Shown here: positions 48,001-61,318 of the stretch, one piece after another
Position numbering within the stretch: the stretch's first letter is position 1
How the letters are laid out: each line of letters opens with the position of its first letter
Source of the DNA: Osedax frankpressi
Taxonomy: Eukaryota; Annelida; Polychaeta; Sabellida; Siboglinidae
Direction of reading: 5' to 3'
NCBI GenBank assembly: GCA_964035775.1
Contig: OZ038315.1
Coordinates: forward strand, 24,331,816 to 24,395,815
Length of the DNA stretch: 64,000 nt
Notes under the pieces: model-generated
Database searches by the model: none
What the model was told of the DNA's origin: nothing
The model's input: only the letters and a program-made list of their open reading frames with translations
Program-made: the position numbers and the translations under genes

Positions 48001-51000
48001 ACTAACACCACTACCACTACCACTAACACCACTACCACTAACACCACTACCACTAACACCACTACCACTAACACCACTACCACTACCACTAACACCACTA
48101 CCACTAACACCACTACCACTACCACTAACACCACTACCACTAACATCACTACCACTAACAACCACTACCACTAACACCACTACCATCATCACCACAACCA
48201 CTAACATCACTACCACTAACACCACTACCACTAACACCACTACCACTAACATCACTACCACTAACACCACTACCACTTACACCACTACCACTAACACCAC
48301 TACCACTACCACTAACACCACTACCACTAACACCACTACCACTAACACCACTACCACTACCACTAACACCACTACCACTAACACCACTACCACTAACACC
48401 ACTACCACTAACACCACTACCACTACCACTAACACCACTACCACTAACACCACTACCACTAACACCACTACCACTAACACCACTACCACTAACACCACTA
48501 CCACTAACACCACTACCACTACCACTAACACCACTACCACTAACATCACTACCACTAACAACCACTACCACTAACACCACTACCATCATCACCACAACCA
48601 CTAACATCACTACCACTAACACCACTACCACTAACACCACTACCATCATCACCACAACCACTAACATCACTACCACTAACACCACTACCACTAACACCAC
48701 TACCACTAACATCACTACCACTAACACCACTACCACTTACACCACTACCACTAACACCACTACCACTACCACTAACACCACTACCACTAACACCACTACC
48801 ACTACCACTAACACCACTACCACTAACACCACTACCACTAACACCACTACCACTAACACCACTACCACTACCACTAACACCACTACCACTAACACCACTA
48901 CCACTACCACTAACACCACTACCACTAACATCACTACCACTAACAACCACTACCACTAACACCACTACCATCATCACCACAACCACTAACATCACTACCA
49001 CTAACACCACTACCACTAACACCACTACCACTAACATCACTACCACTAACACCACTACCACTTACACCACTACCACTTACACCACTACCACTAACACCAC
49101 TACCACTACCACTAACACCACTACCACTAACACCACTACCACTAACACCACTACCACTACCACTAACACCACTACCACTAACACCACTACCACTAACACC
49201 ACTACCACTAACACCACTACCACTACCACTAACACCACTACCACTAACACCACTACCACTAACACCACTACCACTAACACCACTACCACTAACACCACTA
49301 CCACTACCACTAACACCACTACCACTAACATCACTACCACTAACAACCACTACCACTAACACCACTACCATCATCACCACAACCACTAACATCACTACCA
49401 CTAACATCACTACCACTAACATCACTACCACTAACACCACTACCACTAACACCACTACCACTAACATCACTACCACTAACATCACTACCACTAACATCAC
49501 TACCACTAACACCACTACCACTAACACCACTACCACTAACAACCACTACCACTAACACCACTACCACTAACATCACTACCACTAACATCACTACCACTAA
49601 CATCACTACCACTAACACCACTACCACTAACACCACTACCACTAACAACCACTACCACTAACATCACTACCACTAACATCACTACTACTAACACCACTAC
49701 CACTAACACCACTACCACTAACACCACTACCACTAACACCACTACCACTAACACCACTACCACTAACATCACTACCACTAACACCACTACCACTAACATC
49801 ACTACCACTAACACCACTACCACTAACATCACTACCACTAACACCACTACCACTAACACCACTACCACTAACACCACTACCACTAACACCACTATCACTA
49901 ACACCACTACCACTAACACCACTACCACTACCACTAACACCACTACCACTAACATCACTACCACTAACAACCACTACCACTAACACCACTACCATCATCA
50001 CCACAACCACTAACATCACTACCACTAACATCACTACCACTAACATCACTACCACTAACACCACTACCACTAACACCACTACCACTAACATCACTACCAC
50101 TAACATCACTACCACTAACATCACTACCACTAACACCACTACCACTAACACCACTACCACTAACAACCACTACCACTAACACCACTACCACTAACATCAC
50201 TACCACTAACATCACTACCACTAACATCACTACCACTAACACCACTACCACTAACACCACTACCACTAACAACCACTACCACTAACATCACTACCACTAA
50301 CATCACTACTACTAACACCACTACCACTAACACCACTACCACTAACACCACTACCACTAACACCACTACCACTAACACCACTACCACTAACATCACTACC
50401 ACTAACACCACTACCACTAACATCACTACCACTAACACCACTACCACTAACACCACTACCACTAACATCACTACCACTAACACCACTACCACTAACACCA
50501 CTACCACTAACACCACTACCACTAACACCACTACCACTAACACCACTACCACTACCACTAACACCACTACCACTAACATCACTACCACTAACAACCACTA
50601 CCACTAACACCACTACCATCATCACCACAACCACTAACATCACTACCACTAACACCACTACCACTAACACCACTACCACTAACATCACTACCACTAACAC
50701 CACTACCACTTACACCACTACCACTAACACCACTACCACTACCACTAACACCACTACCACTAACACCACTACCACTAACACCACTACCACTAACACCACT
50801 ACCACTAACACCACTACCACTACCACTAACACCACTACCACTAACACCACTACCACTAACACCACTACCACTAACACCACTACCACTAACACCACTACCA
50901 CTACCACTAACACCACTACCACTAACAACCACTACCACTAACACCACTACCATCATCACCACAACCACTAACATCACTACCACTAACATCACTACCACTA

Positions 51001-52492
51001 ACATCACTACCACTAACACCACTACCACTAACACCACTACCACTAACATCACTACCACTAACACCACTACCACTAACACCACTACCACTAACACCACTAC
51101 CACTAACACCACTACCACTAACACCACTACCACTAACATCACTACCACTAACACCACTACCACTAACATCACTACCACTAACACCACTACCACTAACACC
51201 ACTACCACTAACATCACTACCACTAACACCACTACCACTAACACCACTACCACTAACACCACTACCACTAACACCACTACCACTAACACCACTACCACTA
51301 ACACCACTACCACTAACATCACTACCACTAACACCACTACCACTAACATCACTACCACTAACACCACTACCACTAACACCACTACCACTAACATCACTAC
51401 CACTAACACCACTACCACTAACATCACTACCACTAACACCACTACCACTAACACCACTACCACTAACACCACTACCACTAACATCACTACCACTAACATC
51501 ACTACCACTAACACCACTACTCCTAACAACACTACCACCACTACCACTACCACTAACACCACTACCACTAACACTACTACCACTAACACCACTACCACTA
51601 ACACCACTACCACTAACACCACTACCACTACCACTAACACCACTACCACTAACACCACTACCACTAACACCACTACCACTAACATCACTACCACTAACAC
51701 CACTACCACTAACACCACTACCACTAACATCACTACCACTAACACCACTACCACTACTACTACCACTAACCCCACTACCACTACCACTAACATCACTACC
51801 ACTAACAACCACTACCCCTAACAACCACTACCATTACATTACATAAATAAGTCAAATAATCTATAAGTATAATATTGTGATCATAGAAACTAAATATTAA
51901 TATTTTATTGTATTAATCAGAAGTTAGCTAATTGTTTACATACAGAGATTATGCGATTATAAGAAAATGTCTAAACTCTAGGGGTAGATATTCTAATGAA
52001 CTTTTATATTTACACGAATGTTTATTCTACTAATCTCATGTATTTGTTATATTGTGAGCATTGTTATAAAGTATGAGTAGAGATAATGACCAGCCTCTCT
52101 CAATAGTTCGACACTGTCCATCTAAAGCCGTCTGTAAGAGAGGTACATTAATGTTTGTACTTGCACTTGCTGTTGTACCCCATACTCTGAGGTATATGTT
52201 AAAGGAGTTAAGGGAGTAATTAGTAGTTAGTAATTACTCTCCTGTGTACTGAGTACTGAGTACATTGTACTCTGACTTCCATTATAGTTGAAACCGTGGA
52301 AACTTTCAATTGATTAATATTAAAAAGATATTTATAATTAATTTCTAGTCAGTATATTCTCATTGTGTTTTCTCGAAATCTCACAGCATGGAAATATTGC
52401 ATAACTTATTGTTTAATTCATTGTCAATTTCATAAATCAAGAAATCTCACGATTCTATTCTGAATAATTGCTTGATTATGTATTGCATGATT

Positions 52493-52540
<48 letters not shown>

Positions 52541-53283
52541 TATATATATATTTCCCCTTTCCACTCCCCTCCCCTCCCATCCTTTTCTCATTCTCCTCAT
52601 CCTCTCCCCATCTCTCTCCACCTAACTAGCTCTCCTCTCTCCCCTCAGACCGTTGTTAATATATTACTGTTCCTAACTACACTGAGTTTCGGAATTGAAC
52701 TCGGCTTCAAACTCTCCTCGAAACAAATGCTGTTCATTCTGAACCCTTGCCACATTCTCACAATTATTCAGGTTACACTTTCAACAACACAATTACTATT
52801 GAAACCAATTATTATTGAACCCAATTACTATTGAACCCAATTACTATTAAACCCAATTACTATTAAACCCAATTACTATTGAACCCAATTATTATTGAAC
52901 CCAATTATTATTGAACCCAATTACTATTGAACCCAATTACTATTGAACCCAATTACTATTGAAACCAATTACTATTAAACCCAATTACTATTAAACCCAA
53001 TTATTATTGAACCCAATTACTATTAAACCCAATTATTATTGAACCCAATTACTATTGAACCCAATTACTATTGAACCCAATTACTATTGAAACCAATTAC
53101 TATTGAACCCAATTACTATTGAACACAATTACAAGTGAACACATGGTGATCTCTTACTTTGTCTTACTTCCTATTATCTGTCATCGCTTGAATTTCAAGT
53201 GAAATTGTTTATTGAAATTTTTATTAAATCTTCTTTTTACATGTTTTTTATAAATTGTGTTTTTACAATATATACATTTCTAT

Positions 53284-53324
<41 letters not shown>

Positions 53325-55422
53325 AGAGGTACAATTCATAATTTTTCTATAAAACAATAATCTTTTAACCTAAATAACAACAATAATACAATAAACAGCT
53401 GCTATTGTAAATTACTAAGCATCTAACAATTAACTACAATGTCCTTATATAATAGCCTATATAAGTATAACGATATTACTACTTATTATTAATTGATTAT
53501 TTGTTAAGGACTCTCCAATTACCATTAAACACCACTTTATGACCAGCATAGTACATCTAAGCTACCTCCCTATACCCCAACCTCCTCCGCTCAGATTTAC
53601 CTTCTGGTTGCTCCTAAAAACGCGTTGAATCACGTGATATTTCACATCCATTTCTATGCGTTGCACGGTGCATCCCTGGCTCTTCTTCTTCCCGTTGTCA
53701 ACACTAGGATTGTTGGTATACTCTCTCGGTTACATATTCCCCTATTCCAAACGCATCGATAACCCTAAATTCTACTGTAAATAATATCTTCGAATGTACT
53801 TCGATTATCCGCTATTCATAAGATTGTACTTTTTATTTGAATCATTGCCCAGTTTGTGTTTATTTTCATAAATACAAAAAGCTATTTTCATAAATATAAA
53901 AAGCTATCATTAGAAAATAAGAATTTCACTTAAGAAATAAGAATTCACCTTATTTCTCACACTTTCACGTTAATTACTTATTTCGTGGCTAATATATTTA
54001 GTTCTATATATGGGCATAATATATATAACAATGTGTTTCGTCTATTATTGCGTTTTATAACCGAGAAATAGTCGATGATTCATAATGTACTGTTACAACA
54101 ATAATAATGTAATAATTCATTCAATGATCTAGATATCTGACAATTAATACATATATAGCTATCTCTACATTTATATATATATATCAATATTATAGATTAC
54201 ATATTACCTTATCATTATCCTCATCTTAACAATGCTCTTCTAATTACAGCACCAACTAGAAGTCGAGGTCTATTTCATTCAACATATTCTGTTATTAATT
54301 GTTCCTGCATATTTCATCATTTCAGGTATCAAAATATCAGAATTGGAATTAAAAAATATTATAATTAAAATGTTCGGTTATATTGTAAGAATTATTGTTT
54401 AATTACAATATTCACTGCAACTGGAGTATGTAGTTCCGCGTGTAGATTGTAAACTTTAGGTTTCACCTATAGATTGACTTACGCTCTCATTACGATGTAC
54501 AGGTATCTATGGCATAGACAGGATATTCGAATTGAACTGGTGTTTGTTTACATGTTCCGTGTACTACTTCTACCACTGGCTGTTCCTACAGCCAATAGCG
54601 ATGGTTAGTTTCAACCTAGTGTCCACTTGGCTTCAACTCTTTACTGTCCTTTACGAGTAAACAAAGCATCTCATCTTCTTTCCTAATATAGACATATCTA
54701 CAAAGAACCGCATTTCTAATTGAAATCCGCTAACATTTATAAATAATCGTATGTTTGATAATTAATATTATACTTTAATATATAAAGTAGAATATTATCA
54801 TCTCGTGTTTTATAGTGATTTTATACACTTCATAATATATCGGTGTCTAGAATGTTGATCAATTACAATGATTTGTCGGGCTGGTCAAGCTGGTAATCAG
54901 GCTGGTCAAGGAATCGCTTAAACTTTATTTTGTTCATAAATTTATTGATCTCACAGATCACCGACGTGAATTTGAACAATATGCTCTGTCCGGCGATTTC
55001 TGACCCTTTCTACGGCATCAGCTACAGGAAGTACGCTTTCATTCATCAGTGTTTGGCTATGAGTTAGTCTAATTGTAATTGTAGTGCAATATCTTCCTTT
55101 ATATTCATTTCAATTAAATTAGATTAATTAATCAGATCTTTCTCTCACTATGTATCTCCATCTCCCTTTCCATCTCCATATTCCTCTTCTTCTTTCTTTT
55201 ACTATCCTCACCCTCACCCTCCCTCTACTTGTCCCTCTTCCTCTTCCTCACCCTCCCTCTCACCCCCACCCTCTCCCTCTCCTGTATTTGTATTTCTATA
55301 CCTCTACAGTCCTCAACGGAATCGTCTACAAAACAATTCTAACCCGTGGACCGTTGTATGCAAGAAAATGTAACTTGTTTTACATGAAACTTGTGAATAG
55401 GTTACAAGAAATCCTTTCTTAA
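39003..55422 (+). CDS. TMEM164: TMEM164 homologue, complete, 8 coding exons
   Basis: Coding exons: 39003-39049, 41783-41918, 52649-52771, 53595-53711, 54250-54325, 54503-54603, 54957-55062, 55310-55422. They sum to 819 bp (272 residues and a stop); phase is kept at each junction. Human TMEM164 (297 aa) is matched along the length: [10 protein letters not shown] for its DWLYGGVDPS start, [69 protein letters not shown] and the signature [22 protein letters not shown]164 is a multi-pass ER-type membrane acyltransferase involved in making polyunsaturated ether phospholipids. Its essential human Cys123 lies in NPCH, here Cys95. The shorter length reflects loss of the loop after TM1. The 47-bp first exon rests on alignment and phase, and the last 20 residues are poorly conserved. 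Minisatellites fill introns 1-3. Confidence 0.94.
40240..41100. repeat. CACCT-based polypyrimidine array in TMEM164 intron 1
   Basis: Loose 5-bp beat of CACCT, CACCTTACCT, CACCTAGCCTACTTCC and similar over about 860 bp, C/T-rich on the transcript strand. A block of about 100 bp (CACCTAGCCTACTTCCACT ... TTATCTCACC) recurs several times. Confidence 0.93.
41485..41780. repeat. 11-bp minisatellite ending at the TMEM164 exon 2 acceptor
   Basis: About 27 copies of CCCCTACACCG. The last units (CCCCTACCACCTAG) run straight into the acceptor AG at 41781-41782, so the repeat itself forms the pyrimidine-rich tract of the 3' splice site. Confidence 0.97.
44232..45589. repeat. Higher-order duplicate block A (copy 1) in the giant array
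   Basis: This block of about 1.36 kb matches 45,979-47,336 at a constant offset of 1,747 bp. Identity is inferred from identical translated frames of 277, 275 and 89 codons in both copies and from reading the edges, where they diverge (T/C at 44231, A/T after 45589). Confidence 0.85.
45979..47336. repeat. Higher-order duplicate block A (copy 2) in the giant array
   Basis: Second copy of the 44,232-45,589 block. A further block at about 42,696-42,940 recurs at about 45,611-45,855 (offset 2,915), including the rare ATAACGACT, ACCGCTAAC and CACTTACACC variants. Confidence 0.85.
49340..50594. repeat. 624-bp tandem higher-order unit, two copies, in the giant array
   Basis: The segment from 49,340 to 49,963 recurs from 49,964 with a 624-bp offset: a 102-codon frame is identical in both and a following 144-codon frame is nearly so. 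Local tandem duplication is recent enough to leave few differences. Confidence 0.85.
52496..52552. repeat. (TA)n microsatellite
   Basis: TA run of about 57 bp, followed by a C/T-rich stretch (about 52,553-52,646) that leads into the exon 3 acceptor CCCCTCAG. Confidence 0.95.
52797..53125. repeat. 16-bp minisatellite in TMEM164 intron 3
   Basis: About 20 copies of GAACCCAATTACTATT, with TTATTATT, TTAAACCC and GAAACC variants, starting about 25 bp after the exon 3 donor. A TA microsatellite follows at 53,287-53,320. Confidence 0.96.
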
Positions 55423-56951
55423 TTGAAATTGAATTAAACACATGTGATTTTCAGCATAAAATCTTAATCTTCTAATCTTACGATTATATTATATTATATA
55501 TTATATATTACATTCTTATAACAATATTCCTAAATTAGACCTCCTTAATTGAAACAATTGGAGAACACTGTTAAATAGAAGATAATCAGATATGTATTCC
55601 ATTCTCGATAAAGATTAATTTTTAAAAATGAAGTTTTTTAATTAATGATATTCATTATGTGCATTGTATTGTATTATTTTTTAGTTGAAATTTATGATTT
55701 ATGATATAGACAATTCCACTGTTTTTACCGTAGTATTAATATATTATTAATCTATTATTAATCTATTATTAATCTCTTATTAATGTGTTGTTATTTGTTC
55801 CTTGTTTTATATCTCAGGCTCAATTTCTCGTATGTTATATTAAAACTCTTACTGTGCAATCATTCGAATTTCGATTTTCTTTTCGAACACATTTCCCCTC
55901 GCTCATTTGTTATAAGATTATATAATATTACATAATATTATATAATATTAACTCGACCACTTCCATTCGCTTTTTGTTACACATCGTATCTGATATCCTC
56001 GATTTATTTAGAATCTCTATCCAAATCATTGCAATACTACAACCAAAATTTTATTGAATTTCTATTGATTTTTCTCTGCCTCATGAATTTATTGCACTCC
56101 TTAATTGCACTTCTTGATTGCATCATCATGATTGCATCATCTTGATTACACATCTTGATTGCATCATCATGAAGTGCGTATTTAGATTTCGAAATCTATT
56201 ATTTTATTTTTATCGAACAATTTGCTAAGCAATTCCAATAAATTATAAATAAATATAGAAATATAAAAGAAATAATGAATGTGGATAACTAAATGCTTAA
56301 GACATTGTATTATGTTCTAAATTTATTAACAAGCAGTTCTATGTGAATTGTAGGAATTGGATAACATTGTCACGCAGGATAACACAATACACGCATCGTT
56401 TAGTTATTAAACGTATGTATAAATCACTCGTCTCTTTAGGAAACAACCCTACATCTCTTTCTCTATACATAGTCGAGAAATACTAAATTACGCAAATACC
56501 TCGATGGTAGATATATCTAAATGTACTTTACGCAAATCTTTAGTTATTCCGCGACTGCGTTATAATATCATTTAATAAATACGCACTTATTGTGACAAAT
56601 AAAGTTTGGATAGCCGTCGAGGATTTTATAAACGGCAACGGCGAATACAAAATAGAATGGTAAATTAAATGTATCTTTTTAACGAATAAAGTTAACGTAT
56701 TAAACAGTGTATAACATTTTATATAAATCGACGTCAACAATAACTGTATACTTGCTGTATAGACAATAGGGGAATGTAGACGAGCGTTTAGACAACCCCA
56801 ATATAGAATTGTTAGATTTGCAGATCTAAAGGTGATGGACTTTTACGGAATTGATAAAAAAAGGGATACGATAAAAAAGTGAAATAATAATTGTTATTTA
56901 GAGAATTCTCCTCGATACGATTTCATGTAATTCCAAATAACTAAATAGAGA
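55423..56951. other. Convergent intergenic DNA between TMEM164 and the MAM gene
   Basis: 1.5 kb of AT-rich DNA expected to hold both 3' UTRs. An ATTAAA lies at 55433-55438, only 11 nt after the TMEM164 stop; no clear AATAAA close behind the MAM stop was found on minus. No gene recognised; the 66-codon minus frame at 56540-56740 has no recognisable domain. Confidence 0.55.
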
Positions 56952-59900
56952 TTAGCAAGACCTTCTACGAACGAATATTGAATCTAGTGAAATGTCTCCA
57001 CTGAATTCATCAGCCCGTATCACTCGAAAACCAATCTGAGTTTTGTTATAAAATTTATTAATTTCTTCTTAAATAATATATAGTTTATTAGTTAACATAT
57101 GCAGAAGTTTTTAGCTAAGGCTAAACCTAAAGTGTATATAGAAGTTCCAAATTTACTATTTAGTGTTATTTTAACAGAATTGTTAATGTAATTATAATAG
57201 TAATTAGCATCATCTATAAAATTCGAATTTAAGATATTTTAGAATTATAGATCTGTTCAAAGATTTATAAGAGTTAAATTGCTTACCTTGTCGTTTGTTG
57301 TGATGTCGATAGAAACAGATTTCTGCAACCAGCGGTTTCCTTGTTCTCCCTGGATACTCCATTCCAGACTAGTGTCAGAACTGCAAACAAGGTGTGATAG
57401 TTAATAGAACATATGCTATTTAATAAAGCGCATTAACTGTATGACCTAAACATAAATATGTAAAGTGTACGCCGTATACGCGATTACATATTTCAAAGTA
57501 GTTATCATAAGTACTTAAATAATTTTAATTACTTTAAATAGCTTATGAATTCATTTAATGAAAAAATTCAATAAATTATTTAATAATTATTAAGTTCTAT
57601 ATTTATATCATACTAGTATGTATGTAATATATAATATTATACACGGGTGACTAATAATGAGTTTACTACTTACTTTTTCTCTCGGAGCACAAATACGTCT
57701 AGTCTGCCCGTATGGAAGCCATACATATGGTAATGGAATTGCAGACATACTCGTCCGTTATATTGCAGGCTAGGCAGACTAATCCTGTAACGATATGAAC
57801 CGATCAGATTACGCAATATATTGAAAATGATTTATGTCGAGTCGAATATATATTAATAAACAATTAAATATATCAATTTATAATGTAATAATATTAGATA
57901 CTGGTAGATATAGTTATTGTTATATATAGTATTGTATTGTTTTTATGTAAATTGTAAATATAAATACATTTCAAATTTATAATATAATGCTATGGGTCAA
58001 TTTAAAATGTATGTACAATGGTGTAACCGCAATAAATATCAATTATTATGCAACTATTCCACATTATTAAGCAAAACTTACTTTGCTACATCACCTTTAC
58101 GTCTGGGTTTGCTAGCTTCGGCGTAGATGTAGTATCGACCTGAAATTGCAATGAGTAGTTAAAGTAACTTATGGTAGGGAAGATCTCGGATAGTAATTTG
58201 GAATACAAATAGTATTTGAACCAAATCTATGGAATGCCTAGATATGACAATATGAAATCACCTAGAGTTCGCTGGAGGGTTGATAGCTAAGATTAGAGCA
58301 TATCTATATACGATATTTATACACAAATTGTGGTATGGCATAATGGTAGCGAGTTTTCCTGTTATTGCGTAACTCCTAGCTGAAATAGCAGTCATCTTTT
58401 AATGACTGCCACCCTCAGAACATGCCTAGAATTGTATTATAGAAAAGTAAGAAGGAGTAGGTACGCGAACTGAATTTAGTCTCTAATTATCGCGAGGTTA
58501 GATTAGGTCAGCGATACGAAGAACACTCGAAAGAAATTCCACTTAAGAGATGACGCCGATCTCGATATTGACCAGTGATATGTGACCTAGCTGGACGGTG
58601 TCTAATGCTAACTATCCACATCCGGTCTACTTTCGCTCAACGTGTGTCGTGAAGTTTTAACCGTAACTCTAATGTTGCCGTTACTGGTACTAAACTCTAA
58701 ACTCTGTGTGTAACGGGCTATAATAACTATCACGGTATAAGGGCAATGTAACGCGGTGTAATATCAGCTGTAATATTCGTTTAAGACTATTTTACGAGTT
58801 CAGAGAAATAGATTAATATCCTAAATTATAGTTAAAATTACCCCCATTCATGCACGCATTTCGTTGTGTTAATATTCATTGAATCAATTACGCCCGTTTA
58901 AATCTGGATACAATCGAGTAATTAATTACATATAAATAGATATATTTATTTTATTATTTTAAAGTATTCAACTATTTAAAGTATATAGTTTTGTATCACT
59001 TTAGTGGTAACAATCTAACGTTTTTTAAAGTACTTTAATTATTTTCTTTATAGGACCGTTACAAATAAAGAAAATAGTCCGAGTTATGTCCATTTTTCAA
59101 TGAACGTCCTAGTCATCTAACCGTTATAAGCGTTATTCGGACCGGTTTCGTCGCTGGGCGTACGCCCCGTCCACAGGGTGAAATCGAAGTCGTCATTATG
59201 TAACTGTTGAAGGTTGCACATAGTTGATGTGCCGTCGTTGATCTCAAAATCGCAGCGCATTAGGTACTCTGCGAAGGTCAACGGTCAACCGTTTAACGGA
59301 AGGTTATATAATGGGAGATTAGATGAAATGAAATGAACGTCGGAAATATTTAAAGTATTAAGAAGTAAATATTACGTGCTCTCGTGAATATTAAAAATGT
59401 TATACTGTAGTTGGGAATGAGGATCTTACAATTAGACTTAACGGCGGGATAACAACACTAAGAAATCTATATTGAATTTAAAATCATCAATCACATTTAA
59501 TAAATAAACAATATAAATCGTTGAATAGCACATTTTCAGATATAATTTAAGTATGCAAAACATATATTAAAATTACCACATTAAGCAAATATGATAAACA
59601 TTTATATTTAGTAAACATAATATAGTCATTATTATATTGTATCACTTACATTTTGTTATATAATAGGAAGATATGTTAAAATAGGAAATTAAATAGTAAT
59701 TAGAACATTTAAAAGATTGAATATATGAAAGAAGAATAATAATATAAATTATAGTTACTATTAGGCTACTACGGTAAAATACTGGAAAATAAAAATCCAC
59801 TTGTAGTATATATGATATAAGAATTGAAATGGTATGTTAATGAACATATCTTATAGTGTAACTATATAACATTACATTATAAGTAGGGACACTATTTTAA

Positions 59901-61265
59901 TATCAAAATAGATAATCAAGAAAATTAGGATGAATTAAATATTTACGCGTTTGATTCGAAATATCATCTGAAATAAAATCTTTTTTAATAATACTTAATT
60001 TGAAATTATACATATTTTGAAGTATATAAATATTGTATATATTTGAATATTATTACAATTTATTAATTCATTTTGCAAAATATAAATTTAAATTAATTAA
60101 TATTTCGATTACATTAATTTCTAAATACGAACCGTCTGGCTGTTCTGTAAATAGAATTGTAAATATTAGATATCGTAGTAAAATGTAAACGCAATCATTA
60201 CTGTTATGTATTTTATTAAAATTTAACTATTATAACAAATAAAAATAACTGTATTTAAAATAGAGGATATTACGATATTTATAAATTGCGATTATAAAGG
60301 GTTAAATAATATATATTTGAATATAAAGTTATATTTTTATAAAAGAATATATATCTGGATTAAAGAAATCATATGTATCTAAACTTTTATAGCGGGAGTC
60401 TAATATACATTTAGTCTACTAACGCTGACACCTTCCATGTTTAATGGAGATATCGTCAATTGCTATGTCTCCACTGAAATAACCGTCAGTTTCCCCTTCA
60501 AATCCTAACTGAAGTCCAAGTAAGAAGGGAGTTAAGTATAATCTAGGAGTTCTATACCAATTCATATAGGCTCCCATATGATATACGAGTATTTAAAATA
60601 ATTCCCAGTATTTCTATGATACTTGTTTGAAATAAATGTTTCATCGTACCATTATTGTATTAAGTCCACTTGGAGGATTTGATTTACAATTTTTAATACA
60701 TATTATGTTATATTGTTTATATATATGCGTACTATTATATTTAAGATTTGTTTGATTTAAATATGTTTTGTTATGATCATTATCTATCATAAACCATATA
60801 GTTTCTTATATTATGTTTTAATCCGATGATTTAATCAAATAAAATATAGTTATTACCTTGTAGGAGTTACCCATTATTACTATGTTATGGAAGATATAGG
60901 CGAACGGAGACCTTGGTAATTTTGTATATTATGAGATTCCAATATTAAGTTACATCGAATGCTTATTAATCATTAGATGAATTCTATTCGTTCAGATATA
61001 ATAATTTCCCAAGCAAACTATTTTACATAACTCCTAGAATTTAATCAATTTAATTAAAGTTAAGTGATGTAATAATATTATAATTAATATCATTTAAATG
61101 AAGTTAATATAGATTTTAGATAATAGATGCTAATTTTAAGAAATGGTTTTTTGTTACATCAGAAATAATTCAAAATTTGTAAACACTGGACATTACATAA
61201 CAAGTATCCTTCCAAATGCAACCACACCACGATATACTCAAACTGATGAACATAATCATGCAATT

Positions 61266-61318
<53 letters not shown>

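Larger units (their letters stand above)
41970..51837. repeat. Giant 15-bp minisatellite (about 9.9 kb) in TMEM164 intron 2
   Basis: Roughly 650 unit equivalents of ACCACTACCACTAAC. Variants are ATCACTACCACTAAC, inserted ACCACT hexamers, AACAACCACTACC, and a 30-bp variant containing ACCATCATCACCACAACC. The transcript strand is nearly all A, C and T. It starts about 50 bp after the exon 2 donor and ends about 0.8 kb before exon 3. All the minus-strand VVVL and SGSGV frames here are periodic artefacts. Higher-order duplications are listed separately. Confidence 0.98.

Noticed and set aside
42054-51824. Many minus-strand frames of VVVL or SGSGV repeats, up to 406 codons (silk- or collagen-like proteins)
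   Set aside because: They are all periodic readings of the 15-bp minisatellite in TMEM164 intron 2; overlapping frames are open simultaneously, as expected when the period is a multiple of three.
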